NCBI GenBank assembly: GCA_902806575.1
Contig: CADCXD010000004.1
Span: 310,001-374,000 of the forward strand
Length of the DNA: 64,000 nucleotides
Direction: 5' to 3'
DNA from: Jackrogersella multiformis
Taxonomy: Eukaryota > Ascomycota > Sordariomycetes > Xylariales > Hypoxylaceae
Position 1 is the first letter of the stretch, and every line of letters begins with the position of its first letter. The notes under the pieces were generated by a model. That model was not told where the DNA came from and made no database searches. It saw only the letters and a list, made by a program, of their open reading frames with translations. Positions 47,030 to 58,810 of this stretch are shown here, in pieces. The translations under genes were made by a program, and so were the position numbers.

Positions 47030-47344
47030 TATTATATAAATAAACTTTATAAAATAAAATATAATTAATATATATATATATAAATTAATAAATATAAAAT
47101 ATATTAAAATTTATAAAATGAAATTATTAAATAAATTTAATTAAAAGATTTAATTATTATATATAAAATTAAATTAATAAAATTAAGAAAGAGTTAATAA
47201 CGCTTAAAAAGATATTTAAATTATATATATATAAGTTATTACGCCTCGCTTCGTAAGAAGAAGTAAAAGGTAAGGACCTTAAGACCATAAAGAATTATTA
47301 CTTAAAATTGAATTATAGTTCTAAGCCTTATTGCCCTTGTCACA
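47030..47344 (+). repeat. 3' LTR (315 bp), inner half RIP-mutated, outer half little mutated
   Basis: Starts TATTATATAA, the mutated form of the 5' LTR start, and ends TTGTCACA. Its last 100 bases keep normal C and G (for example CGCCTCGCTTCGTAAGAAG), whereas the same part of the 5' LTR is A/T only. Confidence 0.88.
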
Positions 47345-47349
47345 GTAGG
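47345..47349 (+). repeat. Right target-site duplication (GTAGG)
   Basis: Identical to 40787-40791. Confidence 0.88.
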
Positions 47350-50300
47350 ATAGAATTGACTTAAGAAGGATCGAACAATTTCAACTTTTGACCGCGTTCC
47401 AGACAGGGTTTTATACTCTACGGCCTTAATGGCGTTACTCGAGGACTACATAAAGGCACAGAGACACCATGTCGCTCCTGTAATATCTCATTTTTTCTAG
47501 GGTAGAACTGATGGCCACATATGACTATTTCTAGTAACCTCCAAACCTCGCCGACCTCGCCAATGAGCTGGAGCACACCATTAGGAGTACGAACATAGCT
47601 ATGGCTTAGAAACATATGCATAATTTCATGCATGTAAATACAGCCTCTGTATCAGGTACGTAGATAGGTATGTTGGCATACCTAGGTAGCCATCCCCGAA
47701 AAATCCTAGAAATCTACTTAGGTAATATGTTATGAGATCACAGAAGAACTTCACAGCCCCCTCGTCTACTCCCCCCTTTTTATTTCTTTTCCTTTTCTCT
47801 GGGTGAAAGGTACCTAGATACCTCTAGGCAGGTATAAGAAATTTTATTATTATCATAGATGTGCTTTAGATGCTCCTAGAGAGGGCATTGCACTACGCTT
47901 CGAGGAACTCAGCTCTCTGTGCACACGGAGGCCTTTTACTGTCAACAAATCTCTCCTGGTTCTCACAGATTGGCCACCCAGGGAATTTGTCTACCTAGGT
48001 ACCTATTTTGTCTACATACAACCTGCCTCGTAGTAAGAAGACGCATCGTGAAAAGTATGCACGTGACGCCCTTAGGGTTACATTCAAGCTGAATACACGT
48101 GGATGAAGAGACGACTATTACTAACTATCTCGAATCTAGGGGGGATAATTAAACCCCAAAAGGTCTGGGGTTTCAGAGAAGACACTTTATTAATATTATA
48201 GATACATCATTGACGATGAATATTGGAAAGACGATTTATAATCAAGAGTTCTTCTTTACCCTTAATATCGGCATGGATGTCGCCGCTTATAATAGCTTCA
48301 TGAGTGACTTATAACTATTATATCACACTGAGTTCCGAGTCTTTGCGGCTCCGAAACCCGTCAATATTGGCCGTAGTCCTCTACCCTCCCTTTACCCCTA
48401 GTCTGATAGAAAACCTATAAAGAACTACTGATGCCCACATGCGATCCACCGAATGCAACTTTACCATACCTAGATATTTCTTACTTATTAGATAAATAAC
48501 GGTGTCATTATGCGGCTATAGCTCCATGTTCTCGTTGCCAATCAGAGAAGCTAATATTAGCACACTAAGGTTCACTGAATGCATGACTGCATGGCGTTTG
48601 GACGAACCATTGGCTATTCATTTTATTCTCCAAGATGAAGGACATATTACTGCTCAAATATACGCATTCGTGCTTAGTGGCGTCAAGAAAGTGGCCACAG
48701 AATGCAGCTGATGAAAGCCAATGCAACATGGGCTACTACGATCTCTCATCTCGTCGATCTAGCGGGGGCTAGAAGCGGTTCGGGCTTATGTCACCAAATT
48801 CTTGTATTTATCACGTACCAAACTATATGGTCATTGTTCCTGTCGAAGCTCGCGATCGGACATTGTTGCCGGTTGCAGAAGATACACCGATCAAGCCAAA
48901 TCACTAACCCATAAGCTACTGCCAGTCTGTCTACACATTTCATAAGCCTCGGCTACGCATACGATTAGCTGCCTTTATTCTTGGCATGTTTGCTTGCTTT
49001 GGTGCTGGGGTTGTACTTGAAACGCTCGTGGACAACCCGGGGGGCGGTACCTACGGGCGAAAGCCGTTGAATAAAGAATCTGTTATTCGGTCCCGATGGC
49101 GAACCGGTATTTCCAAGTTTGATTGCATACAGAGCCGCGCGGCCGCGCTTGTGAGAGCGAATAGATTAACATCCTTAATATCTCGATATTCTTAGACGTC
49201 TTAGAATTAGATGCCCTAATTATAATTTAGCATCTTGCAGGAAACAGGGGTAACGTCGAACTGGCAACGACCGCAATCTAGGGAGTAAAATCATTTCTAT
49301 ATTCTTAGTTAAGAAGAAATAAGGCTGACTGGAATAGGCCAGATCTACCTTCAACGACTGATACCACCGAAAGGGCATGTCACGTTTGTTAGAGATCCAG
49401 GGAATGAATCGATTAACCTACTTTTCAGCAACAAAACGGAACGAAAATCGAGACGATGTCTGAGTTCTCCGATTTGCAGCTGCGAGGTGTGTGTGGTGTC
49501 GCAACGCCACATAAGGTACGAAGCAAGGAATTCCCCAGAAAAGATATGGTGATGGAAATCGGAAATCTGATATGTCGCAGGTTCGAGAGGTGCCACGCAT
49601 CCCAGCATGCGGCGTACCCCTGGATGATGTTAGAAGGATTGTTAGTAGGTAACCTGTAAGGCCTCCCAACCTACCACAGACACGTCCAGTCACAGAACAG
49701 TACGAATGCCTTAATAACGCCGACATGGGCTGTATTATGTTATATGTTGGCGGGCCGTTTCGTTAATTACATTCCGACATGATAGCTTATTAGCGTTGGT
49801 AAGATCCACGATGTCTTTGATTGTTGTTCGCTGATAATAGATCCCAATCAGCCATTGCTAGACGACAATATTATTCATAAATCAGAGGTAGCCGACTTAT
49901 GAACCATAGCCGACCGGAAAGCATCTCGGTTCGGTAAATACGTGCTATCGATATGGCTGTCATGTCGTCAGGATTGGCAAATACGATGCCCTTTTGAGAC
50001 ATCTATTAGAGTACCTAGTACGTGGCTTAAGCCGGATGGCGACCGTTGTAATATATTCTAGGACGGCATGGTCACGTAGTTCAGAGCCGCCTCAACTGGT
50101 GACATGCCAGGTCTTCAAATCCAACTACCCAGCTACCTATCCTGCCTGCCTGCTACCCTAGGTAGGTAGCTCAAAATCTACAAAATACCTACGATGAATC
50201 TAGCATCTAGGTAGCATCATGGTCCCGCCAAAAAAACGTCCGGAAGATTTTTATGACTAGGATCATATCCGGCAATCCGATTTACTCTAAATAGCAACGT

Positions 50301-52309
50301 TATGTAGATCAGTGGGGAGCTGCCAAAATGTGATCTCCGGGGTAAACTTCGAATACGTCGATGTAATATGTGCATAGACCTAAAACGCATACGGTATTTA
50401 TCATATCCCATCGGCAACTATCTGATCTCTCTGGCAACGAGCGGACTTCATTAGGTAGGAAGTCTACCTAGGTAAGCATCATCGAGGTGTTCAATCGATA
50501 AAGCGAATAATTACGTACCCCCTTTATTGATTTAATGAGCTGAATAGAGACGCCCTTTAAACCCTCGAATCGATAATATGTTCTGAGCCTCGAGTTCCCA
50601 TCCTTGGATCGATCTTTTTCTTTTGTGGCTTACGAGACTAAAAGCAAAGCAAATCTTAGCGCACTTAACTTGTATATACACCTATCTGCATCTGGTGGGT
50701 AGGTAGGTAAGCATGTACCCCATGTCTCGACGAAACCGGGAAGAGTCAGCTTCGTTCTGTGCCTTGACAATCGAATTCTTTGAGACACCCATCTCTAAAG
50801 ATGAACCTGTCCCTACTACAAGCCGAACTACATTCTTCCCTGCGTGATGCCCCTTACTCAGTGTCCAGAGGCTCATAGGGCCAGCTTCGAACCGACGCCA
50901 CAACGTGACTAGTCATAGGCCTCAGCTCTGCTCTGGTTCGATGAAGTTAACCACTTTAAGTCGGGAAACACGTACAGATTGAAAACCACACGATCGCCGC
51001 CAGGAACCCAGAATTTGGCAATTAGTTCAGTCAGGAACAGAGTACGCCAAGATCCCTTCGCTGACCCAAACAAGAGCAGAAACGTCCACTGACCCTGATT
51101 TTAAATGTCAAAAGGTGCACCTTACCACATATCTAATTGCTGTCCTCCTTAGGTTTAGCGGGACTTGAGAATCTTGAATGTCAAAATTTGCGAACTCGAC
51201 TTCTCCAATGGACCATGTCAAAATGGGGGTTAAAGATCTCATCTACGCACAGGTTGATGTGGCAACAGGGTGACTGTCTAATTAATTGAGGCCTATGCTT
51301 CCCAAAGAGTTGTCCTTTAGTCAATGTCTAGTGTCTATTGCTCAATGGTTGTAGGCCGGCCAGGGAAGCCATGTCTGACTTAACCTATGTCTTACCAATG
51401 ACGAGCATTGGTGAATAACACACTGCGGGGCTGTATGCTCATTCCTGAGTCCCATTCCATATGGTGGACTCTACGGATACTCTCATGGTAGCGAGTAGGT
51501 TAGCAGAGACTCTCTAACACTCCTGTCTTGCAGATCGTTGAGCGGTACGTGCCATTTTAAGCCATACTCGAGCGCGGTTGATAACTCCCGTGCTTGATGG
51601 GAAAAGAGTCAGTTGACTTACTTTTGGTGCTTGCTACGATTACTATCATTTCTGTTTGTTACGCATTTGTTTTCTAATTTTACTTCATACGGGCCCCAGC
51701 TGAACACCAAGATCCAACCAGGAGTGGCTAGCCGATCATGCGTGTTGGTTGCTCTTTTGCAAGGATTCGATGTACAAGCTTGACCCGAGTCTACGGGCCC
51801 TAATGTAGAGCTCGACTTGTCAACCCAACTGAGGGGGGTTGCGACAAATGCAAGCAATGGGTTTTAACGGGGCCCATCTTCAGGTTGCGGTGGTGGCTTG
51901 AAGACAACGACGTACTATGGATGTCTATCCTTTCCCCAAGTACCCGTGCGCTTCTAGAGAGACGCCTCTCTGCCGCTACGCGTTCTCATTCCTGTCCTCC
52001 ATCCTTTCCCGCCATTCATACCCTTGCGGGCAGATGTCTGTGTATATTGGCCGAGCTATCCCAACTTAGTAGTTGCTTTACCACCTAGCGTCTATCTAAA
52101 GGGATACCTCTCTCTCTAATTGGAACAGCACCTATCTTTGTCACTCCTATATCTATTTATCTATTCCCCCATTCCTCCTGCTCTCCCTGAAGCCTTTAAT
52201 CCATTACATTCGCCAACGACTTTAAGTGCCGGTATCATACCTCGTCACTCGACACAACCCCTTTGGATTGTGATACTTGCTATCGACTCCCTTCAGATAC
52301 CTTCGAACA
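47350..52309. other. Gene-poor stretch right of the retroelement
   Basis: Nearly 5 kb with no supported gene. Short ORFs on both strands (48502-49195, 49351-49726, 50682-50903, 51618-51857) show no domain and no splice path I could join. ACCTAGGT occurs at 47993-48000 and a motif-rich patch at about 50135-50170. The last few hundred bases are pyrimidine-rich (51,950-52,200), as expected of a fungal promoter and 5' UTR for the C2H2 gene. Confidence 0.6.
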
Positions 52310-53461
52310 ATGGATATGCACATGGATTTGAAAGTAGGCTTTGGTGAAGAGTTCTCCCTCGAAGGTCAAGGAATATCCTGTGCTTCGTCGACTGGTAGCT
52401 TCTCTTCAGCCTCGACTTCTAGTTCTCTACCCGAGCCATTTACACCAACATCTGGCCGATCGACTCCTGGGATACGCTCTATCTCGATGGATCATGACCA
52501 CGTCTCCTATCCAGCTCCTGGGGGTTACGAGTTGACTCCTCCATGTTCAGCTTTTGGCGGCTATTTCCCACCAGACGCCAAGGCAGATATCCACCGATAC
52601 ATGGATTGCCACAGTGCTTCACCGAGCCCAAGCCGGAAGTCTAGCATGCAGGCACAAGTTGTGGACTTTGAATACGCCCCAGTCCTTCCTGCAGGGTACG
52701 CCACTATGCACGCACAAGAGCATGCTCTCGAACACGCCAACCATCAACCCCTAGGACATTATTCCTTTACGGACTACATCACATCACCACAATACCCAGT
52801 GTCTACGCCAGGCTACCACCACTTTAACAACAATGCTTGTGACGCATCAGCGATGTGGGAATGGACCGGTGACAGTCCCGTATCATTTTTCGGGAGAGGG
52901 AACCCCTCAGCATCACCTTCGCCCTCTCAGCCTCTGTCTGCCCGGGATCGACATGGCTTGACACCGCCGTACCTCACTGGGCATGGGAAAAGGCGACTCA
53001 ACGTAAATAAGGTACAGCAAAAGTCCTCGGCGCTCCAGAGAGCGCAGCAGCATCGACACGGTATTCGAATAGAAAGAATTGCCGCCGCCACTTTCGTCTG
53101 CAACTACCCAAACTGCCAGAGGGGGCCGTTCAAGAGGCAGGAACATTTAAAAAGGCACAAGAATATGTAAGGACCAAATTTAATACGAATTCACAAGCTG
53201 AAGCCGCAAAACTAACAAGTTCACAGCAAACACGCCGAAAACCCAGTGGCCATCATAACATCTTGTCCATTCTGTGACAAGCCCTTCAACCGCAAGGATA
53301 ACTACCGGCAACATCTCAAGCTCCATACAATGAAACACCGGCCAACTCGTCGCACCGAATACTACGCCGAGGCTCAGGCGCTGCTAGACGAAGAAATGAA
53401 CAAAACTAAGCAACGGAGCCAGCTGAAGAAGAAGTGCGGAGAGTTCAAAGACGAGGACTAA
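52310..53461 (+). CDS. C2H2 zinc-finger transcription factor (conidiation-regulator-like)
   Basis: Two exons, 52310-53166 and 53227-53461, encode 363 residues; the intron is 60 bp. I chose the ATG at 52310 because it directly opens an acidic and hydrophobic start, MDMHMDLKVGFGEEFSLEGQ; an in-frame upstream codon at 52277 is not ATG. The first 250 residues are Ser/Pro/Tyr/His-rich and disordered. Two C2H2 fingers sit at the end: CNYPNC ... FKRQEHLKRHKNIKH, across the intron, and CPFCDKPFNRKDNYRQHLKLH. A lysine-rich, EEMNKTKQRSQLKKKCGE-type helix closes the protein. The KRQEHLKRH and RKDNYRQH helices resemble those of developmental regulators such as BrlA and FlbC, but I cannot assign an orthologue. 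It is the only gene in about 21 kb of otherwise gene-poor DNA. Confidence 0.85.
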
Positions 53462-56400
53462 TTATGGAAATTTATACCCGCGACTACGCATTCGATTCTT
53501 ATATACGAAATCCTTGGTTTTCTTAGCAACTTGATATCAAATTCGCCGGGTGGGCTTTTAGGCCGGCTGAAGGACTTCTTGGAAGGACTGGAAAAGGGGC
53601 ATGGCGTTAACATATGGAGTTCAGGATCAGGCTTGTCTTTTTTTTCTCTTTTTCTACCTTGCATTGTCTAGGGCGTCCAGGAATACGTATCGCGGGCAAC
53701 CAACATTGGGTATCAACATTGGGTGTCAACATTGAAATTATTATCATTTTGTGAGCGTATCTGCCAAGATACGACGCCATAGGTACAGGCGGTCTTCGCT
53801 TTTTTAGATAGACCTAGCTGATCTATGAGACATATCTTTGTAAAGTGTTCGTCGTTAGCATCCTGGGTAGGAAGTCAAAAAAGTTGGAAGGGATATCCAT
53901 TTTTGTTTCTAAGACTGTATTATCTGTTTCCTGCTCGCCCGTTCTCGCCTACTAGCAAAAATGACCTGTTACAGATCAGATTTTCATGAAACTCACCTTT
54001 AAAGAATTAATATTCTGCATATTTCAGGACGGCAACGATACCCCGCATAAAACCATATATGATAGTAAGATATTTAGGTATGTCTCACTTCCAATGATAC
54101 AGGCGCACCTGTCAAATGTATATGGCCGAGACAGTCAACAGCGAGCCTCAAATATGCTTCAAGTTTCTGGCAGCTCCTCGGAGACTGTGTTAGGGATGTT
54201 CTATTATCTCCAATGCGTTCCGAGTCAAGGAGGCTCTTGTCAGACTCTCAGTTTTTTAATGATGAGCTTGGTATTTTAGGCTACTTATTCATTTGGCCTA
54301 ATATCTAGGGCTAGATGATCTCATAATATATCCATTATGATATATCTGAATAATTATTCTAGTTTAGTCTGATATATGCTTGTAGTATGTCTAATATCTT
54401 GTCTTTGAGCTTTCACCTCTTGTCCATCTCGGTAGAATAGCAAATACCGTCACCATTTGAATCTCGGTTAGATATGCAATGATACAAAATTGCAGACACG
54501 TTTACCATGGTTGTATATTATGCGGAATTACTGCATGCACATGATTCGCATAGATAGAGAATCACGCTTCGCTTGGATAAGGGGTACATATTCGATTGGT
54601 CATCAAGGAACGTTGGACTTACCGCCCCTAACTGCATGATATGAAGTATTTTAAGAAAACGATGGTAGTACTAGACTCGATGTATCACTAAAGAGCAACC
54701 AACATACACTTGTGCTTTTCACCGCAGTTGTCAGCGACTAATCGTATTCCCATGATGAGGCCTCAAAAAGTTTCCATCCGTTTCACAACAGATTGAAGTA
54801 CTTGCACAATCGACCTATTTAAAACTGAATTAAGAAAGACTTGACGATGAGGCGTCCGTGATCGGGATCGTTCCGTATAGATAAAAGATGGCAAATATTA
54901 GCGCCGTCCTAAGTAAAACAACGGAAATGAGCTCTTCCCCGAGGAGGGTGGGCGGAGAATTCTGGCTACGTCCCGACCTTACGACGATCTCTCTTTGTTA
55001 AAGGAAGGATCCTTTTCTTCTGGAACTACAGCCTCGCAGCGGAACGACGTTATAGAAGAGCACGGGAGGGGATAGGGTACTAGGGGGGATGTAGTAAGAC
55101 GTTTGAAAAATGGGTATATCCGAGCTTGGCCGCCGTTAGAGCCGAGTTTCACTCAACGAGACCACGTCGCTTTGTAGGGAATTGCCCAACTAGGAAAATA
55201 ACGTAAAAATACTCTCTCGGGCATCTACGGCGCAGCTAACAACTTGCGCGTGGGGATCTGTGCTGTGCCTCTGAAAGACGATGCTGGGAGCATTCTCTTT
55301 TTGCTGCGCCTCACGACCCAAAGCCTCGGGTTGGCCCCCATCCAGGGTATGCAGGTATTTTATAGGGCTTCAACGTCTTGTATTATTAACCGGCTTCGTC
55401 CCTACCACATGGTGATAGATCATGTGGTATGGTAAACAATCGGTATTTCCAATCTAAAAGGGACCAAAACGATCATCGTCGTCACGTCATGGATTATCTA
55501 TACGAAGAGGAATTTTTGAGCCTAGGTTATAAATATGGGCTGCTTTTTGTTTGAACTTTCGGTCTACTGTTTACTACTATGTATTATTAATATCAGATCC
55601 CGACGGAGTGGGCCTGCAACCTCCGGGCAGCAAGTTAGTCGAGATGCAAACCCCGAGTAGGGTAGGGTAGTTGTTATGAGGTATGGAAACATCTTAACCA
55701 ATGCACAATGCTGACAGTCCGCTGCCCAACGACCCCTTAGCAAACTTTGTCCATTTTGATATTAGTTCGGTACCGAGGCTACGATGTCATTTAAAAACTT
55801 AGAACTGCGGTGATGTTCTATTCGTATCAGTAAGTTAGCTAATTCGTCAATGTCGCCTCTCAGATTAGAGGCGCTACATTTCCGTGATTCTTAGGCTGTG
55901 TTTTTCCTTGTTTATCATCAGGTGTACCCTAAAGGCTGTACAATAAAAGCTATTCATAGGACCTCTAAACACGATATTAACAAAGCCCAATTACATATAC
56001 GATATGATTGCAAAGTCCGAGAGCCCAACGAATTTCGAGTTGGATATACCTAAACCGGTACTAGAGCCGAACTAGGGAACCCGGCACATTTCCTATGCAA
56101 ACTGGCTTGGGGCCATCGAACTCGAATACGTAACAAGGGTAAGGCAACAAGAAATACATACCACTCATTGGCGTACTGGCACATCTCACGATCTCGTGGT
56201 ATAGCCACTCGATCTCGGGGCCGGTCTATTATTCACTGCCGAACATCCCAAGTCCACGGCTCTATTCCCGGCGGCTATGTACATATTAGGGGCATCTTTA
56301 AAACAACACCAGTACTTAGGTGATGCCAAGGAGATGATACTGTTGCTAATTTTGCCACTTTACATCACGCGTTGGTCTTACACTGCTAAGATCCGCTAAG

Positions 56401-58810
56401 ACCAAGTTCTTACCTAGGTTTAGTTAGAGGGGCATGAGGGTGTATGGATGATAGTCCATTGTTGTTATAATAGCACCGTGTCATCATTCCAGCCAGTGCC
56501 TAACATGGCGATTTTCAAGTTGATAGTTTTGACGATGCCTATTGATGTATTTTTGGAGTGGATATACATCACCGCGTCTATTAGAACTTGTGTTTCCAAC
56601 AGAAGAAGTGACCTTGATCCATACATCTACCTGCGCATATCAACACACATAATTGTCATAAAAGTACAAGTTTAATTCTAAATATACCTATTACTTGATA
56701 CCAAAGCTGTTTGGGCTAATGTTAAAAGGTAGAAATAGTCGAGCTTCGCTTAAAATAATTTATCTCCTGAAACTAACAGACAACCATCAGAGCAGTCATA
56801 TTGTGTTTGACGACAGGAAACCGATGTGATTAGGAAAGTTTCCGCGTCTAGGTAGGCTAGTTGTCTTAATGTGTTATAATTTACAAAAGTACCAAAATCC
56901 ACATCTTGGCAAACCTGTATTGATTTTCCATCGTGAAGTCATCACATGTCTTAGTTGAGAACCCATGGACTGTGCTTTATTCATCGCATTCCACCACTAT
57001 TGTCGGGGACCACTAACTAGAGCCCGACGGGCCGAAGTCTGCGCGTAGGAATAAGGTAGCTAGTGCCGAGATGGAAGACAACTTTACTTGAATATTGAGA
57101 AAACGGCAGCCTCTAAAACAATGACATAATTAACATCAAGTACCTAGGTATATAGGTTATATTCTTGTGGCGTGTTGCACTAAAACGCCTCCCTCCAGAT
57201 GTCTCGGCTTCTAGCATTGGGAACTGAGTCACCAGGGGAGTGATGAGAAGATGTTTAACTATTGATGAGTTTCAATAATTGTTTTCTATTCTCTTATCTT
57301 GATAAAGAGAATCGGGACATAGGTTTCACTAGAGAATAATCCCCACTGAGTGATTTCTTCGACGAAGCTCTTTTAGATTGTCGTCTCATTACTATTTCGT
57401 ATATCTAATACTAGGTGGGTACCTAGGTACCTAGCCTATTTACGTATTGCGATGGCGGCGATGCTCTAGGAGTTGTAAGCATCTTAATATCGCATAATCC
57501 ATCAAAAAGGGGCTTAGGTAAAGAAATGTAGTTGAAATCACGTCGAATCTGTTCTCGATGCTACGTTTCAAGCCAATAAGGGATGTTCATGGGAAGAGGG
57601 ATAGGTTGTGTCAATGTTACTTCTGTGTTTGGTTCATATTTGGATATCACTTCTAAACTTGTCTACCTAGGTAGGTAGCTGTGGACAAGACCTAACCCCC
57701 TATATCTTCGAGATCTATGGTCACTCTCGAAAGAATCAACATTCCATTTGGGCATCTCAATATGTACCTAGGTGTGTATGTAGATTACCTTATAACTAAC
57801 CTATTCTTCTTACTAATAAGAGACATCGCTCAGCTTTCCTCTCCGAAGACAGTATCTCCGCGGAGACAGTTCTATAATATACCTCCAGATTTAAACTCAT
57901 TTGATTAGGACACTGAGACCTTTTTGTCTCTGTATGGTACTAAAGCTTAACCTAACACATCTTGATATACTAGGTTAGGTACCTATCCAGTAATATGAGA
58001 CTTGAATCAACTTTCCCGAACTTAGTTGGCTTTCTCCCATTTGCCCTCAGGGTTCATAGCTAACATGTACAAAAACGACAAGCCTTACGCGGGTATTAGG
58101 ATCGAAAGCTTTTACTCCCGAGGGATGAGAATAGAACACAAGACTCTGCACCGAATGACTTTTCTTGAAAATGTAAAATGTACCTAAATAATTAAATGTC
58201 GATTTCATTTAGAAGTAAGTCATAGCTGCCTGAGCTACATCCCTCGATGAGTATATAAGTGCTGATACTTAGATTTTAATCATCAAGCCGATGGTTTTGT
58301 AGATTACCCCTGAAGTCAAATATGTACCGGCAGTTTAGATAAACCCCCTAATAATATATTGACTATTAATAAGACGAGAGGATAACGATAGCGATTAATA
58401 AAGGGGCGCGGTACCTAGGTACCTAGCCTATGGATATTACTACTAGAGAGATCTATCAATCATTCCAGGTACCTACCTAGGTATGGATCCACCCAATACC
58501 TATAGAGACCCATTTAAGAGGGGCTTATCTTATTTATCTTATCGGGTTATTTTGTATCAATCTGATCGACTCATAACTTTTATGCAGACGTGGGGCAGAA
58601 TTGTGATATTGTGACTCTACTTATTAGACTCTAATTAGGTAATTAATAGACTTTACTTTAATAATTATCACAACTAATTCATCTCTTTGGAATCTTCCTA
58701 ACTTCAAGACCGACATACCAACGCAAGCGATTCTATAAGTTTATATTTCGACCTCACCCTTCACCCTTCACCCTTCACCCTTGCGCGGCCTACAACCCGC
58801 AATCGCAATC
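53462..58810. other. Gene-poor stretch, no supported gene
   Basis: More than 5 kb with only short ORFs (53986-54279, 55244-55435, 56448-56675, 57717-57908), none with a motif. ACCTAGGT motifs recur toward the right end (57421-57428, 57665-57672, 58413-58420, 58475-58482). The final bases hold a TTCACCC repeat before the GlnRS start. Confidence 0.6.
58755..58785 (+). repeat. Tandem heptamer CACCCTT, four copies, just before the GlnRS start
   Basis: CACCCTTCACCCTTCACCCT continues to a fourth copy, about 25-55 bases upstream of the ATG, so it probably lies in the 5' UTR or at the transcription start. Confidence 0.88.

Larger units (their letters stand above)
40792..47344 (+). mobile_element. 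RIP-degraded Ty3/gypsy LTR retrotransposon, chromodomain (chromovirus) type, plus orientation
   Basis: A 6,553-bp element with TG...CA LTRs and a perfect 5-bp target duplication. The interior is extremely AT-rich, with C and G left mainly in CpG, CpT and CpC while CpA and TpG are almost absent: the mark of RIP, not of CpG methylation decay. Pol remains readable through the stops on the plus strand. The RT to RNase H connection reads as FIGFINFYR at about 45,035-45,062. RNase H shows a TD...NY core at about 45,230-45,275. The integrase C-terminal GPF module reads as KKLNKKLLNFF at about 46,597-46,629, followed by a degraded IHxVFHxS segment near 46,690-46,720 and a chromodomain-like remnant near 46,860-46,990. 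No open frame survives, so it cannot encode its own proteins. Confidence 0.88.

Noticed and set aside
50060..50135. A possible tRNA (internal GGTCTTCAAATCC resembling a B box)
   Set aside because: I could not fold an acceptor stem or find a proper A box at the right distance.
47350..52309. A further transposon remnant in the gene-poor stretch
   Set aside because: I found no terminal repeats, target duplications or transposase motif; a database search could still reveal one.
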